Assembly: GCA_021796135.1 (NCBI GenBank)
Contig: JAJYOQ010000006.1
Location: 1-29,851, forward strand
Direction of reading: 5' to 3'
DNA from: Bacteroidota bacterium
GTDB taxonomy: Bacteria; Bacteroidota; Ignavibacteria; Ignavibacteriales; Ignavibacteriaceae
Length of the DNA: 29,851 nucleotides
Below are positions 8,124 to 15,978 of this stretch, piece after piece (the stretch's first letter is position 1; each line of letters starts with the position of its first letter). A program made the translations under genes and the position numbers. The notes under the pieces were generated by a model. The model saw nothing but the letters and a program-made list of their open reading frames with translations, had not been told where the DNA came from and did no database searches.

Positions 8124-9208
8124 TAAATGATTTGCTTTCTTTTCTTCTTATTCTTAAGTTGGAAAATATAAGCTAAAACTTGAGCTACGGCTTTAAAAAG
8201 AGAAGCCGGAATTTCATCACCAATATCACAAACTCTGTACAATGCCCTTGCTAATTCCCTATCCTCATGCAGCGGGACATTATTTTCAATTGCTACTTTT
8301 TTAATTCTCTGTGCCAATTCATCAACACCTTTTGCAACAACTTTCGGCGCTACACTTTTAGTCATATCATATTTTAAAGCTATAGCATAATGAGTAGGAT
8401 TAGTAATTACAACATCAGCTTTTGGCACATTGCTCATCATCCTGTTTTTTGCAGCTTGAAATTGCATGCGTTTAATTCTTGATTTTATTTGAGGATCACC
8501 ATCAGTTTGCTTTGTTTCTTCTTTTACTTCTTGCTTGGTCATCATCATTTCTTTTTTAAACTTAAATTTTTGATAGATGAAATCAACTGCAGCAATTAAT
8601 ACATAAACTAAAGATACTTTCCATAAGAGATCATATGCGGCACTTACCATAAATGAAACAATTTCTTTTATTGAGAGCTGCACTAACATTTGTGAACTAA
8701 GAATGAATTTTGAGATAATTGAATATGTAAATCCGCCAACGATTACTAATTTTATTAATGATTTTACGACTTCAATGAGAGAACGTGAAGAAATTAGAAC
8801 TTTTTTTAATCCGGTAAATGGATTGAATTTCTCAATATTTGGAGTTAGAGCTTTTAAACTTATTCTAAACCCGACTTGAGCAATTCCTGTTACAAGAGCT
8901 ATAACAAAAAGGACTCCTAATATTGGAGCAACAATCATAAGAAAATTGATTAAGGTTTCCGTCGAAAATTTAACAAATGAATCTTTTGTCAAATTTTGAA
9001 TATCAAGCGAATTAAATGTCCCGATAGTTAATTCGGAAATTCTGCGTCCAATAAATTGCTGCGTCAGGTATACCATTAGTAACCCGCTTGAGAAAATAGC
9101 AAAGGAATTTATTTCTGTGCTTTTTGCTACTTTACCTTTGCCTCGACTTTCATCTAGTCTTTTACCGGAGGCTTGTTCGGTTTTTTCTTGACCTTCTGTT
9201 TCAGCCAT
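8123..9208 (-). CDS. flhB: FlhB, export-switch protein of the flagellar type III secretion system
   Basis: A 361-residue protein of usual length: an N-terminal basic segment (QEKTEQASGKRLDESRGKGK), four membrane helices (about 35-55, 88-112, 148-170, 188-212) and a cytoplasmic domain with the autocleavage motif NPTH at 270-273. Cleavage between Asn and Pro is the established family mechanism for switching from rod/hook to filament substrates. The catalytic motif and its context (VVITNPTHYAIALKYD) are intact, so switching is expected. It directly abuts fliR and overlaps flhA by one base. Confidence 0.97.
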   Translation of the reverse strand: MAETEGQEKTEQASGKRLDESRGKGKVAKSTEINSFAIFSSGLLMVYLTQQFIGRRISELTIGTFNSLDIQNLTKDSFVKFSTETLINFLMIVAPILGVLFVIALVTGIAQVGFRISLKALTPNIEKFNPFTGLKKVLISSRSLIEVVKSLIKLVIVGGFTYSIISKFILSSQMLVQLSIKEIVSFMVSAAYDLLWKVSLVYVLIAAVDFIYQKFKFKKEMMMTKQEVKEETKQTDGDPQIKSRIKRMQFQAAKNRMMSNVPKADVVITNPTHYAIALKYDMTKSVAPKVVAKGVDELAQRIKKVAIENNVPLHEDRELARALYRVCDIGDEIPASLFKAVAQVLAYIFQLKNKKKRKQII

Positions 9209-9985
9209 TTATTGAGCCATTGCCTTAATTAATGTTGCAAGATTATTCTCATATCCAAATAATAAAGACTTAATAACATAAAAATAAATCGGAGCCAGTG
9301 AAACAAGTAATAAAAATCCTATACCAAGGATCAAGGGCTGGGATACAAAAAATATTTGCATTTGAGGAATTATTCTTGCCATTATTCCCTCAGCTATGTA
9401 TATTAGAAAATATGAGACAATAAATGGCGAGGCAATTTTTACGGCTATAAGGAAAACTCCGGCTGAATAGTCAACTAATAAATGATAGACTGTAACAGTA
9501 ATAGCTGGTTTTCCCAACGGAACTATTTTGAAAGAATAAGCCAATCCGCTAATTACATAATGGTGACCATTTATCAAAATAAAGAGAAGCATTGCTGATA
9601 CTGATAGGATATCACCAATAACATTACTTGCAAAACCATCAATAGGGTTAAGAGATTGTGAAATAGATAAACCCATATCAAATCCAATTAGAGAGCCGGC
9701 ATAACTTATTGCGTGAAAAATAAAATTAATTGTAAAGCCTATTATTAGACCCGTAACAATCTCAACTAAACTTGTAGTAAAGAGCCATCCTAAACTCGTC
9801 TCAATTACAACTTTGGATTTGTCCATTGTAAGAAAGATGATATATGATATGATTAATGCCAAGAAAATTTTTCCCATTATAGGAATTGAATTATGACTGT
9901 AAATAGGTGCGGAAAAAAAAGCAGAAGTTATCCTCAAAAATATTAATAAGACAATGATAAAATCTGTCGTTGGGATATTAATCAT
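9209..9985 (-). CDS. fliR: FliR, flagellar export-gate membrane protein
   Basis: A 258-residue polytopic membrane protein that forms the FliP5-FliQ4-FliR1 export channel. Family features are FSAPIYSHNSIPIMGKI near the N-terminus, VEIVTGLIIGFTINFIFHA, and GFDMGLSISQSLNP in the middle. About six hydrophobic segments are visible. Its ATG overlaps the fliQ stop by four bases and its stop is immediately followed by the flhB start, so translational coupling is likely. Confidence 0.95.
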   Translation of the reverse strand: MINIPTTDFIIVLLIFLRITSAFFSAPIYSHNSIPIMGKIFLALIISYIIFLTMDKSKVVIETSLGWLFTTSLVEIVTGLIIGFTINFIFHAISYAGSLIGFDMGLSISQSLNPIDGFASNVIGDILSVSAMLLFILINGHHYVISGLAYSFKIVPLGKPAITVTVYHLLVDYSAGVFLIAVKIASPFIVSYFLIYIAEGIMARIIPQMQIFFVSQPLILGIGFLLLVSLAPIYFYVIKSLLFGYENNLATLIKAMAQ

Positions 9986-10251
9986 TTTAATACCGTAATA
10001 AACATTGTAAGCATTTTTGTTGTAAATGACATAATTTTATCTAACATCCATGGCATTAAAAAAATAATAGTTATAACTGTTGCAAAGATTTTTGGCACAA
10101 AAGTTAACGTCATTTCTTGAATTGATGTCGCTGCCTGGAATATTGATATTGTTATTCCGACTACTAGCGAAACACCAAGAATTGGGAGCAATATTAAGAA
10201 AGTAGTATAGAAAACTTCCTTCATTAATTCTACGATTAATTCTTCTGTCAT
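9982..10251 (-). CDS. fliQ: FliQ, flagellar export-gate membrane protein
   Basis: An 89-residue protein with two long hydrophobic helices (about 12-38 and 50-72). The segment SLVVGITISIFQAATSIQEM followed by LTFVPKI is the family signature. FliQ packs around FliP/FliR as part of the export channel. Four-base overlaps with fliP upstream and fliR downstream show tight coupling, the canonical P-Q-R order. Confidence 0.96.
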   Translation of the reverse strand: MTEELIVELMKEVFYTTFLILLPILGVSLVVGITISIFQAATSIQEMTLTFVPKIFATVITIIFLMPWMLDKIMSFTTKMLTMFITVLK

Positions 10252-11009
10252 GCCGAAAAACTCCTTACTACTGAGCCGATGATTAAATGCCAGCCATCGA
10301 CTAGAATGAATAATAATATTTTAAATGGCAGCGATATAAGAGTAGGCGGAAGCATCATCATGCCCATAGACATTAATATGCTTGCAATTATCATATCTAC
10401 CATCATAAACGGTATAAAAAGGAAAAAACCAATTATAAAACCAGCCCTTAATTCACTTATAACGAAAGCAGGAATTACAACATAAGTCGGTAAATCCTTC
10501 CTATCATTGGGCTGTTTAAGATTAGCCAGGCTTATAAATAGCTCCAGATCTTCATTTCTGACGTTATGAAACATAAAATCTCTTATTGGTCCGATGCCTG
10601 AGTCATAAGCTTGCTCGGCAGAAATTTTTCCGTCCATAAACGGCTTTAGTGCTTCAATATTTACTTTATTCCATGTAGGAGCCATGACAAAAAAAGTCAA
10701 AAACAAAGAGATTCCCGCTATTAGCTGGCTGGGAGGCATTTGCGGAGTACCTAAAGCAGATTTAAGGAAATTAAACACTATGATTATTCTAAGATATGAG
10801 GTTGTCATAATCATAATTGAAGGTGCTAGAGATAATACCGTTAGGAGCAATAATATTTGTAAGGTTACAGATACATCTCCGGGTTTACTTGATGTGCCAA
10901 TGTTAAACCCAATCTTTGGAAAAGGTACGGTAGATGCCTGTTGAGCATGAATTAAAGCGGGGCTTACTAAAACAATTAAAAATAAAAAAATAATTATTCG
11001 ATATTTCAT
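10248..11009 (-). CDS. fliP: FliP, flagellar export-gate membrane protein
   Basis: A 253-residue protein with a cleavable-type signal peptide (residues 1-22, ending ALIHA), then membrane helices and a periplasmic loop. Signature segments are MTTSYLRIIIVFNFLKSALG and PQMPPSQLIAGISLFLTFFV near residues 65-110, and the C-terminal pair IGFFLFIPFMMVDMIIASIL. FliP pentamers form most of the export channel and assemble with the help of FliO, which is encoded just upstream (four-base overlap). Confidence 0.97.
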   Translation of the reverse strand: MKYRIIIFLFLIVLVSPALIHAQQASTVPFPKIGFNIGTSSKPGDVSVTLQILLLLTVLSLAPSIMIMTTSYLRIIIVFNFLKSALGTPQMPPSQLIAGISLFLTFFVMAPTWNKVNIEALKPFMDGKISAEQAYDSGIGPIRDFMFHNVRNEDLELFISLANLKQPNDRKDLPTYVVIPAFVISELRAGFIIGFFLFIPFMMVDMIIASILMSMGMMMLPPTLISLPFKILLFILVDGWHLIIGSVVRSFSA

Positions 11010-11350
11010 TTCAATCCGAGGTTCTTTTTTAAAGAATCTAAAAAATTCAATTTTTCGTTAATGGCTGCGTTCGGTTTTGGGAGATCTTCCGGCTGGTTCA
11101 ATTCTTTTAATAGTGTTATAGATTGCTCACTGACTCCGAGCACTAATAATTTATCTTCAACCTTAACGACAGAAATATATTTTTTTGGCATAATCATTTG
11201 AGAACTTATTATGTTTATATGAACTGAACCTGATTTGTTGCCATTAATCTTAATGCCATATTTTTTAACGAATACCAAGACTCCGTACATTAGAGCCACA
11301 ATTAGGAATAGAGGAATAAGTGTTTTTATAATATCAAAAAGACTCATCAA
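11006..11350 (-). CDS. fliO: FliO-like export-gate assembly protein
   Basis: A 114-residue protein with one N-terminal membrane helix (about 9-28) and a small cytoplasmic domain (SGSVHINIISSQMIMPKKYI, then VVKVEDKLLVLGVSEQSI) that matches the FliO/FliZ pattern of a beta-rich domain following a single helix. FliO helps FliP assemble. Sequence conservation in FliO is low, so the call leans on topology and the position between fliN and fliP with four-base overlaps on both sides. Confidence 0.85.
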   Translation of the reverse strand: MMSLFDIIKTLIPLFLIVALMYGVLVFVKKYGIKINGNKSGSVHINIISSQMIMPKKYISVVKVEDKLLVLGVSEQSITLLKELNQPEDLPKPNAAINEKLNFLDSLKKNLGLK

Positions 11351-11760
11351 TATAGTCCTTTGAGCCTATCAGAGGCTTCATTTAAGTTAGTGATTCTAAT
11401 ACCAAAATGTTTATCAATTACAACGACTTCTCCTTCGGCAATTTTTTTATTATTTACATATATATCAACAGGCTCACTTGCAAGCTTATCAAGCTCTATT
11501 ACATATCCTCTTTCTAATTCTAATATTTCCTTAATTTGCATTTGAGTTCTGCCTAATTCTATATAGACATTCAGCTGGAGGTCCTTTAAAAAATTTAATT
11601 TATCATTTGCAGCGCCTTTAACTCTTGATTCCTCAAATTCTTCAAAGTCTGCAATTCCAGCTAAGACTTTCCCATTTCCATTATTATTATCAGAAGATAA
11701 AGATTCATTGTTATCCTGATCATTATTCATTGGATTATCATTTTCTTTAGTATTGTCCAT
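11347..11760 (-). CDS. fliN: FliN, flagellar motor switch protein
   Basis: A 137-residue protein. The C-terminal SpoA (surface presentation of antigens) domain spans about 65-135: LNVYIELGRTQMQIKEILEL, GYVIELDKLASEPVDIYVNN, GEVVVIDKHFGIRITNL. It forms the lower C-ring with FliM and receives export substrates via FliH. The N-terminal 40 residues are Asn/Asp/Ser rich with little complexity and look disordered. It is preceded by fliM with an eight-base gap and overlaps fliO by four bases. Confidence 0.95.
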   Translation of the reverse strand: MDNTKENDNPMNNDQDNNESLSSDNNNGNGKVLAGIADFEEFEESRVKGAANDKLNFLKDLQLNVYIELGRTQMQIKEILELERGYVIELDKLASEPVDIYVNNKKIAEGEVVVIDKHFGIRITNLNEASDRLKGLY

Positions 11761-11768
11761 ATTAGTAC

Positions 11769-12755
11769 CTATTCTAATTTATTTTCATTTTCATATTTTG
11801 AAGTAATCTTAACCGCTTTTTTACCGTTAAGTGTTCCATTACGCCCAAGAAACAATGGTTTAGTACCGACTTTAATAATTTGTTCATCGCCAATTTGAGT
11901 TTCAAGTTTAATGATATCTCCTTTTTCTAAATCAAACAACTGCTTCATTGAAATTTTTGCATTTCCAAATTCAACTGAAATCGGAAGTAAAGTTTTGTAA
12001 AGATGGCTGGTAAGGATTTCACTTGAAGTAGTGCCTGCATATTTTGTATGTCTGACTGAAGATAAGTTCTGCGAAGTCAATTTCGAAAGAATCTTGTCAA
12101 ATGCAAAAGTAGCAAAACAAAGATTCATCATATAATTCTTTTCACCGATAATAACTTCAAAAGTAATTAACAATACAGATTCACTTTGTGAAGTTATTTG
12201 CGCAAAATCGATATCAGATTCAAATCTTTCAATCCTAAAGTCATAATTATCAACAGTTTGCCAGGCTTTTCTTAGGTCAATCATTATTCTTTCAGCTATT
12301 TGGAGCAGCACCTTTTGCTCTATTGGTGTAATAACTGAAGATTGCTTCGTACCTGTGCCGTTTCCGCCTAAAAGCCGGTCAACAAGCACGAATGCGAAAT
12401 CCGAATTTAATTCTAAAATACCTTTTATATCCGTATTCCTAATTTCAAATGTATAAAGACATGCCGGATTCGATACTGAGAGTATATATTCTGAATAATA
12501 AATTTGATCGATTGAGGTTACTTCCAGATTAACTATGCATTGTAATTTTGACACAAGAAATGATGCAAAACCTTCAGCAAAATTTTCGTTAATATTTCTT
12601 ATAGTCCTTAGCTGATTCTTAGAAATTCGATTTGGTAATCGAAAATCAAAGAGCATGGCTTCTTTATCATTATTTTGAGGTGCATTCTGCTCTTCACCGC
12701 TTTTTACTTTATTTAGCAGTAAGTCAATTTCTTGTTGAGATAGTACTTCAGCCAT
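11769..12755 (-). CDS. fliM: FliM, flagellar motor switch protein
   Basis: A 328-residue switch protein of standard length. The N-terminus LSQQEIDLLLNKV (5-17) is the conserved CheY-phosphate binding motif (LSQxEIDxLL). The middle domain includes VDRLLGGNGTG, which corresponds to the GGxG loop contacting FliG, and the C-terminal SpoA domain covers about 245-320 (VEFGNAKISMKQLFDLEKGD, then IIKLETQ). The intact CheY-binding segment implies chemotactic control of rotation even though no cheY is obvious in the operon. It lies two bases after fliL. Confidence 0.97.
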   Translation of the reverse strand: MAEVLSQQEIDLLLNKVKSGEEQNAPQNNDKEAMLFDFRLPNRISKNQLRTIRNINENFAEGFASFLVSKLQCIVNLEVTSIDQIYYSEYILSVSNPACLYTFEIRNTDIKGILELNSDFAFVLVDRLLGGNGTGTKQSSVITPIEQKVLLQIAERIMIDLRKAWQTVDNYDFRIERFESDIDFAQITSQSESVLLITFEVIIGEKNYMMNLCFATFAFDKILSKLTSQNLSSVRHTKYAGTTSSEILTSHLYKTLLPISVEFGNAKISMKQLFDLEKGDIIKLETQIGDEQIIKVGTKPLFLGRNGTLNGKKAVKITSKYENENKLE

Positions 12756-12757
12756 AA

Positions 12758-13300
12758 TTATTGAAGGATATATTTACTAAAATAAATATTGTTGATTGCG
12801 TCTTCAGGAATCATCTTTTTTAATTTGCTTGAAATTTCCATTTTTAAAGTATCCCGGTATGCTGAATTATCAAGTTGATCAATACTCTTACTTGATAAAG
12901 TAGATATAATAACGTCCTTTAACATAGCATCACGTGTTTTCAAATCATTTTCGATTTCCACTTTCGGTACATCAAATCCAATTGAGACAAGCAATAATCG
13001 TTTACCATCCGTATCTGCAGGATTAATTATAATATCATCAAGATTATAAATAAATTTGCCCAAATCGACTGCAGGTTTTACATTATTAACCGGAGCAGCT
13101 TTCACATTACTAGCAGGCAAAGTATTACTTTCAATTTTTTTTACTAAAATATTTGCTGTAATAAAATAAATGACTATAAGCTGAATAATAAATACAGGTA
13201 TTCCTATAATTAAAATTTTTGTATTTATCGATGATTTCTCAGCAACAGCTTTAATCTCTTGAGGTTTAATATTATCTAATGATTCATCTGGTAGTGCCAT
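12758..13300 (-). CDS. fliL: FliL, stator-associated basal body protein
   Basis: A 180-residue protein with one membrane helix (about 28-51), an Asn/Ala/Pro-rich linker and a periplasmic domain. The domain reads RLLLVSIGFDVPKVEIENDL, TRDAMLKDVIISTLSSKS and ends NNIYFSKYILQ, the usual FliL ending of an F-x-x-xIxQ type. FliL rings surround the MotAB stator and modulate torque. It is the first gene of the operon as seen here. An AAAGGA lies about 15 bases ahead of the ATG, farther than ideal, after a run of A. Confidence 0.92.
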   Translation of the reverse strand: MALPDESLDNIKPQEIKAVAEKSSINTKILIIGIPVFIIQLIVIYFITANILVKKIESNTLPASNVKAAPVNNVKPAVDLGKFIYNLDDIIINPADTDGKRLLLVSIGFDVPKVEIENDLKTRDAMLKDVIISTLSSKSIDQLDNSAYRDTLKMEISSKLKKMIPEDAINNIYFSKYILQ

Positions 13301-13852
13301 AATATTCTTTTTTTTTCCTTTAATAGATTCAATTGATATGCCAGTTTATGAGATCATTAAAATTTACCAATTCAAACTCGTAATTCCGGAATAATTGGTC
13401 ATTATTATACACCTGGTTGAATTTTACATAATTACGTTATGAACCCCTAAAGTATTTGTGACATTGATTATATCAATCTAAATAACGAAAATTTATTGTT
13501 TGAAGAGAATTGATAATGAAGGATGTATATTGTAAAAAAATAATTTTAATTTGCTAAGCAGGAAAAATTACATTTCAAAAGTTTCTTTACATTACATATT
13601 TTTTATTTTATTTTACATAAGTGTAAATACTTGGATTTCTATAATGAATTCAATAGTTTGTAATTAATTCTAATCCAATTTTTTGTGTAATTAGAATTTT
13701 GAAATCTAATAAATAACTATAATGTTTAAAAAAATAAATTAAGACATGATTTTTAGGTTATTTACATACAATGCAATTATTTATTGGAAAAGTTTTTAGA
13801 TTATTTATCCCACGTACAAAATGGCTAATTAAACTTAAAGGTAAAAATAGGT
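13301..13852. promoter_or_regulatory. Divergent AT-rich intergenic region upstream of fliL and the receiver gene
   Basis: The only gene-free stretch above 300 bases. It must contain the promoters of the flagellar operon (minus) and of the receiver gene (plus). Visible elements: a perfect 10-base palindrome ATTCCGGAAT (13383-13392); an inverted repeat ATTGAT-TAT-ATCAAT (13463-13477); TATAAT on the minus strand about 110 bases before fliL without a clear -35; TATAAT on the plus strand (13718-13723), 130 bases before the receiver gene, with TTTTGA 15 bases upstream. I see no sigma-54 GG-N10-GC element of convincing quality and no sigma-28 consensus. A 31-codon open frame (13771-13866) lies at its right end. 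Confidence 0.5.
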
Positions 13853-14257
13853 ATGGAAAACTCTAATTCAACTTCGGTTAATGAATTGAATAATGGGAAA
13901 AGAAAAATACTTATCGTTGATAATGATGATGTTACAAGGGAATTTGTCGAGGTAATATTGAAAAAAAATTTTTACATTGACAAATGTGATAATGGACCCG
14001 AGGCAATCAATCTTGCAAATAATAATTCATATTCACTTATATTAATGGATATTGGTCTGGGACCCGGAATGAATGGAATTGATGCGGCAAAGGAAATAAA
14101 AAAGATTCCAAGCTATCAGAATATTCCGATTATAGCACTGACCGCTTATGCTATGAAGGGAGATAAAGAGAATTTCCTATCAAAAGGATTAACTCATTAT
14201 ATTTCCAAACCTTTCTTGGCAAAGGAACTTCTAAATCTCATTAATGACATTATCTAA
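13853..14257 (+). CDS. Stand-alone receiver-domain response regulator
   Basis: A 134-residue protein consisting of a single REC domain after a 17-residue Ser/Asn-rich lead. The phosphoacceptor is Asp66 (LILMDIGLGPGMNG), with Thr97 (ALTAYAM) and Lys119 (YISKPF) in the usual places. The acidic pocket reads VDND, with Asn24 at the position where CheY has its Mg-binding Asp13. The C-terminal part (TAYAMKGDKENFLSKG) resembles receivers attached to or working with hybrid kinases (DivK-like) more than chemotaxis CheY. There is no output domain, so it should act by protein contact. It faces away from the flagellar operon; whether it binds FliM is open. Confidence 0.9.
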   Translation: MENSNSTSVNELNNGKRKILIVDNDDVTREFVEVILKKNFYIDKCDNGPEAINLANNNSYSLILMDIGLGPGMNGIDAAKEIKKIPSYQNIPIIALTAYAMKGDKENFLSKGLTHYISKPFLAKELLNLINDII

Positions 14258-14439
14258 AAATTTAATTACCTGCATAATATTTAATGCTCTGAAACATTAT
14301 ATCAAAATTTCTCTTAAAATAATTTTGGACTTTTTATTATAATAAGTATTTACTTTTGAATTTTCCTAATCTTAAATTATTCGTAATTTAATGTTTAAAT
14401 AATTTGTCTATAATTAATTATCTGTTTAAGGAGCTTTAA

Positions 14440-14862
14440 ATGAAATTTTTCCCCTTTCTGCTTTTATTTGTTTTTATGATAATCTTACCTTCTTGCAAAA
14501 ACCTTAATAATAATCCGGTTTCAACTGCAACAATTCCCTCTTTGAATGGTAAATGGTCTTTAATATCTGCAGGAATTAATAGTGACACAATAAATGTTGT
14601 TCTAAACATAAATGGGACTAATGGAAATTTGGCAGGCACTGGTTCAGGATATTATGTTCAGAATAATTCTTCATCAAAAATTAATTATTCATTTAGCGGA
14701 ACAATATCAGGCACTTATACAAGTTCTACAATTAATGCAATAGTTTCTTCATTTAATTTCATAGGTGATACTGCAGGCACGTCTTATATCGGAAATGCCA
14801 CCTTATTAATTCAAGACACTAATAAAGTAACATTTTTGAACGATACATTAAAATTGAATTAA
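14440..14862 (+). CDS. Small lipoprotein of unknown function
   Basis: A 140-residue protein with a lipoprotein signal peptide: hydrophobic residues 4-17 and a lipobox-like ILPSC with Cys19. The mature part starts with an Asn/Pro-rich linker and then a repetitive beta-rich domain (NGKWSLISAGI, NVVLNINGTNGNLAGTGSG, INYSFSGTISGTYTSSTINA) reminiscent of small lipocalin-like or META-like barrels; no family is recognised. AAGGAG lies six bases before the ATG, a good Shine-Dalgarno. It follows the receiver gene by 182 bases and is probably transcribed separately. Confidence 0.75.
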   Translation: MKFFPFLLLFVFMIILPSCKNLNNNPVSTATIPSLNGKWSLISAGINSDTINVVLNINGTNGNLAGTGSGYYVQNNSSSKINYSFSGTISGTYTSSTINAIVSSFNFIGDTAGTSYIGNATLLIQDTNKVTFLNDTLKLN

Positions 14863-14881
14863 TAATCTACTAAATAGTAAA

Positions 14882-14907
14882 AACCTTGATATCCTATTCA
14901 CAAGGTT
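14882..14907 (-). terminator. Rho-independent terminator after the YeiH-family gene
   Basis: A seven-base stem (AACCTTG, 14882-14888; CAAGGTT, 14901-14907) with a 12-base loop begins two bases past the stop of the minus-strand transporter gene. On the minus strand the stem runs into a short T-run (TTTTTA), as expected for termination of that gene. The converging lipoprotein gene ends 20 bases away, so it may serve both directions, though the plus-strand side has no T-run. Confidence 0.6.
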
Positions 14908-14908
14908 A

Positions 14909-15895
14909 TTAATTTACCAGCTTAATTATTACTAAAAGAGAACTTACTGAAATTATAACCCATAATATAACGCCTTGGATAAGGGGCTTAATTCCAACTG
15001 ATTTCAAGACTTGTTTGGATAGTCCGGCACCTATTAAAAATAATGTAACAGTTAAACCAATTGTAGATGCTTTAACTAGAATCGGCGAAACTGCAGCTAC
15101 AGAAGAAATATAAGTCCCTGCAACAGAAGCAATTATAAAAAGAAAAATAAAATAAGGGATTGAGATTTTCTTTGATTTTTCTTTGAAAAGCAATGAAGTT
15201 AAAAATGCCACGGGTACTATCCACAAGGCTCTAGTTAGTTTTACTGTGGTAGCTGTTTGCAAAGCAACTTTTCCATACTTAGCTGCAGCCCCAACTACAG
15301 AACTTGTATCGTGAATTGCTATTCCAGCCCAGAATCCAAATTGAGTTTGAGAAAGATTCAACAAATGCCCTATTACTGGGAAAATAAAAAGCGCTATCGA
15401 ATTTAGTATAAATACTGTACCTAATGCCACGGACATTTCTTGAGAACTGGCATTGAGTATAGGACCGACTGCCGCTATTGCGCTCCCGCCGCAAATAGCT
15501 GTACCTGAAGCTATAAGATGAGATGTTTTTTTATGTATACTCATCCATTTCCCAATAATAAAACCCAGCAATAAAGTCCCAAAAATCGATATTATGGTAA
15601 AAATTATACCTTCTTTTCCTACTTTCATTACCGTCGCCAAATTCATACCAAAACCTAATCCGACAACTGAAGCTTGAAGTAGTATTTTTGTAGCTTTATT
15701 ATTTAAGTGAAGATATGGATGACCTACCGTAAGTGCCAGCACAAGTCCAACTGCTAATGCAATAGGCGGTGAAGCTAAAGGAGTTAGGCAAAAAATAAGT
15801 GCGCCAATAAAAATGACTTCACGAGTGGTTATATTCTTTAAAGAAAATTTTTTGAATTCAGTTTCAGAATTACTTCCATTTGAATTTGCTGCCAT
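14909..15895 (-). CDS. YeiH-family putative sulfate/sulfite exporter (UPF0324)
   Basis: A 328-residue polytopic membrane protein of the YeiH/UPF0324 family (Cons_hypoth698). Family features are VVGLGFGMNLATVMKVGKEG, the GTAICGGSAIAAVGPILNA segment near 130-150, and GIAIHDTSSVVGAAAKYG near 190-207; about nine or ten hydrophobic segments follow from residue 28 to the end. The family is annotated as putative sulfate exporter and in enterobacteria is associated with the LysR-type regulator YeiE; the real substrate is not settled. A LysR-type gene lies 83 bases upstream in the same direction, the same pairing. A terminator hairpin follows the stop. Confidence 0.9.
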   Translation of the reverse strand: MAANSNGSNSETEFKKFSLKNITTREVIFIGALIFCLTPLASPPIALAVGLVLALTVGHPYLHLNNKATKILLQASVVGLGFGMNLATVMKVGKEGIIFTIISIFGTLLLGFIIGKWMSIHKKTSHLIASGTAICGGSAIAAVGPILNASSQEMSVALGTVFILNSIALFIFPVIGHLLNLSQTQFGFWAGIAIHDTSSVVGAAAKYGKVALQTATTVKLTRALWIVPVAFLTSLLFKEKSKKISIPYFIFLFIIASVAGTYISSVAAVSPILVKASTIGLTVTLFLIGAGLSKQVLKSVGIKPLIQGVILWVIISVSSLLVIIKLVN

Positions 15896-15978
15896 AACTT
15901 AACCTTTTATTTAATTACTAATATTGAGTTTAAACCTAACCGGTATAAGCTGGCATTCAAAATTCAAATTAGTTATTG

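Noticed and set aside
13464..13476. FNR/CRP-like site TTGAT-TAT-ATCAA in the region upstream of fliL
   Set aside because: The canonical FNR box has four bases between TTGAT and ATCAA; here there are three, so half-site spacing is wrong. Kept only as an inverted repeat.
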